NCBI GenBank assembly: GCA_005772765.1
Contig: SXIR01000033.1
Coordinates: forward strand, 1 to 41,614
DNA length: 41,614 nt
From: Actinomycetota bacterium
Lineage (GTDB): Bacteria > Actinomycetota > Acidimicrobiia > IMCC26256 > PALSA-610
Direction: 5' to 3'
Below, one piece after another: positions 41,578 to 41,614 of this stretch. How positions within the stretch are numbered: the stretch's first letter is position 1; the number at the start of each line of letters is the position of its first letter. Below the pieces are notes generated by a model. The model was given only the letters and a program-made list of their open reading frames with translations. It did no database searches and had not been told where the DNA came from. Both the position numbers and the translations under genes were made by a program.

Positions 41578-41614
41578 GAGAGATTTCATTTAAACTATTA
41601 ATTGCTTTAATGGC
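41578..41614. other. AT-rich DNA at the right edge (possible start of an integrated element)
   Basis: The last ~34 bases are about one quarter G+C, against about two thirds in the rest of the window, and contain runs such as TTTAAACTATTAATT. The shift begins immediately after the tRNA T arm. It could be the end of an integrated element, or a contig-end or assembly artefact. No gene is visible. Confidence 0.5.

Noticed and set aside
41342-41593. An 83-codon open frame ending in TGFEPARDFI
   Set aside because: The end is the translated T arm of the tRNA fragment, a common false gene, and the rest has no support.

Overview
The window is high-GC DNA (roughly two thirds G+C by eye) with actinobacterial gene content: a homodimeric-type pyruvate dehydrogenase E1, an F420-type luciferase-like oxidoreductase, two class I bacterial cytochromes P450, an SCO6745-family protein, a PucR-type regulator, frequent GTG starts and 4-base stop/start overlaps. 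The mix of secreted Calx-beta, Ig-like and propeller proteins with these families would fit an acidimicrobial or related marine/soil actinobacterium, but no taxonomic marker is present and that placement is inference.

Layout. 1-2.6 kb (minus strand): the 5' part of aceE, a small membrane protein, the ATPase domain of a beheaded histidine kinase, and a cysteine-desulfurase-like PLP enzyme. 2.7-6.2 kb (plus): two tandem paralogous secreted GH26-type glycoside hydrolases, each carrying two Calx-beta domains. 6.2-8.2 kb: tRNA-Val(GAC), a small four-helix membrane protein and an LLM-class oxidoreductase, the last two convergent on a strong hairpin. 8.4-11.1 kb (minus): an AT-richer accessory patch holding a lipoprotein, a truncated endonuclease/exonuclease/phosphatase (EEP) domain and an unknown protein, linked by ATGA and GTGA overlaps, plus a decayed second copy of the EEP/lipoprotein junction. 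11.1-13.2 kb: a P450 and a divergent TetR regulator with a 32-bp near-perfect palindrome between them. 13.2-17.2 kb: a secreted helical protein, a group II PLP decarboxylase, a secreted M23 peptidase and a class III aminotransferase. 17.3-19.2 kb: a secreted 8-9-repeat propeller-like protein with two Ig-like domains. 19.3-25.7 kb: a PucR-type regulator, an arylsulfatase, an SCP2-like protein, a glutamine-synthetase-like ligase and a class I glutamine-amidotransferase-like hydrolase. 25.7-34.4 kb: a second P450, a ferritin-like protein, a TauD-type dioxygenase, a D-aminoacylase-type amidohydrolase, an EamA transporter fused to an extra domain, an SCO6745 protein, a second class III aminotransferase and an NTF2-like protein. 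34.6-41.3 kb: a 2028-residue alpha-2-macroglobulin that lacks the thioester motif, then a GNAT acetyltransferase. 41.5-41.6 kb: the 3' end of a tRNA gene abutting strongly AT-rich DNA at the window edge.

How they may work together. The GS-like ligase, the PuuD-like hydrolase, two class III aminotransferases and the PucR-type regulator together resemble a gamma-glutamylation route for amine or polyamine use (inference from family membership). The P450s, SCP2-like protein, TauD-type dioxygenase, sulfatase and LLM oxidoreductase suggest turnover of lipids, steroids or sulfated organics. The secreted GH26, M23, propeller and macroglobulin proteins act outside the membrane.

The features most worth following up are the coupled island at 8.4-11.1 kb with its decayed duplication, the P450/TetR palindrome, the EamA fusion with its anomalous start, the thioester-less macroglobulin, the 20-bp terminator whose two ends are the stop codons of convergent genes, the 14-bp tandem repeat, and the tRNA fragment at the right edge.
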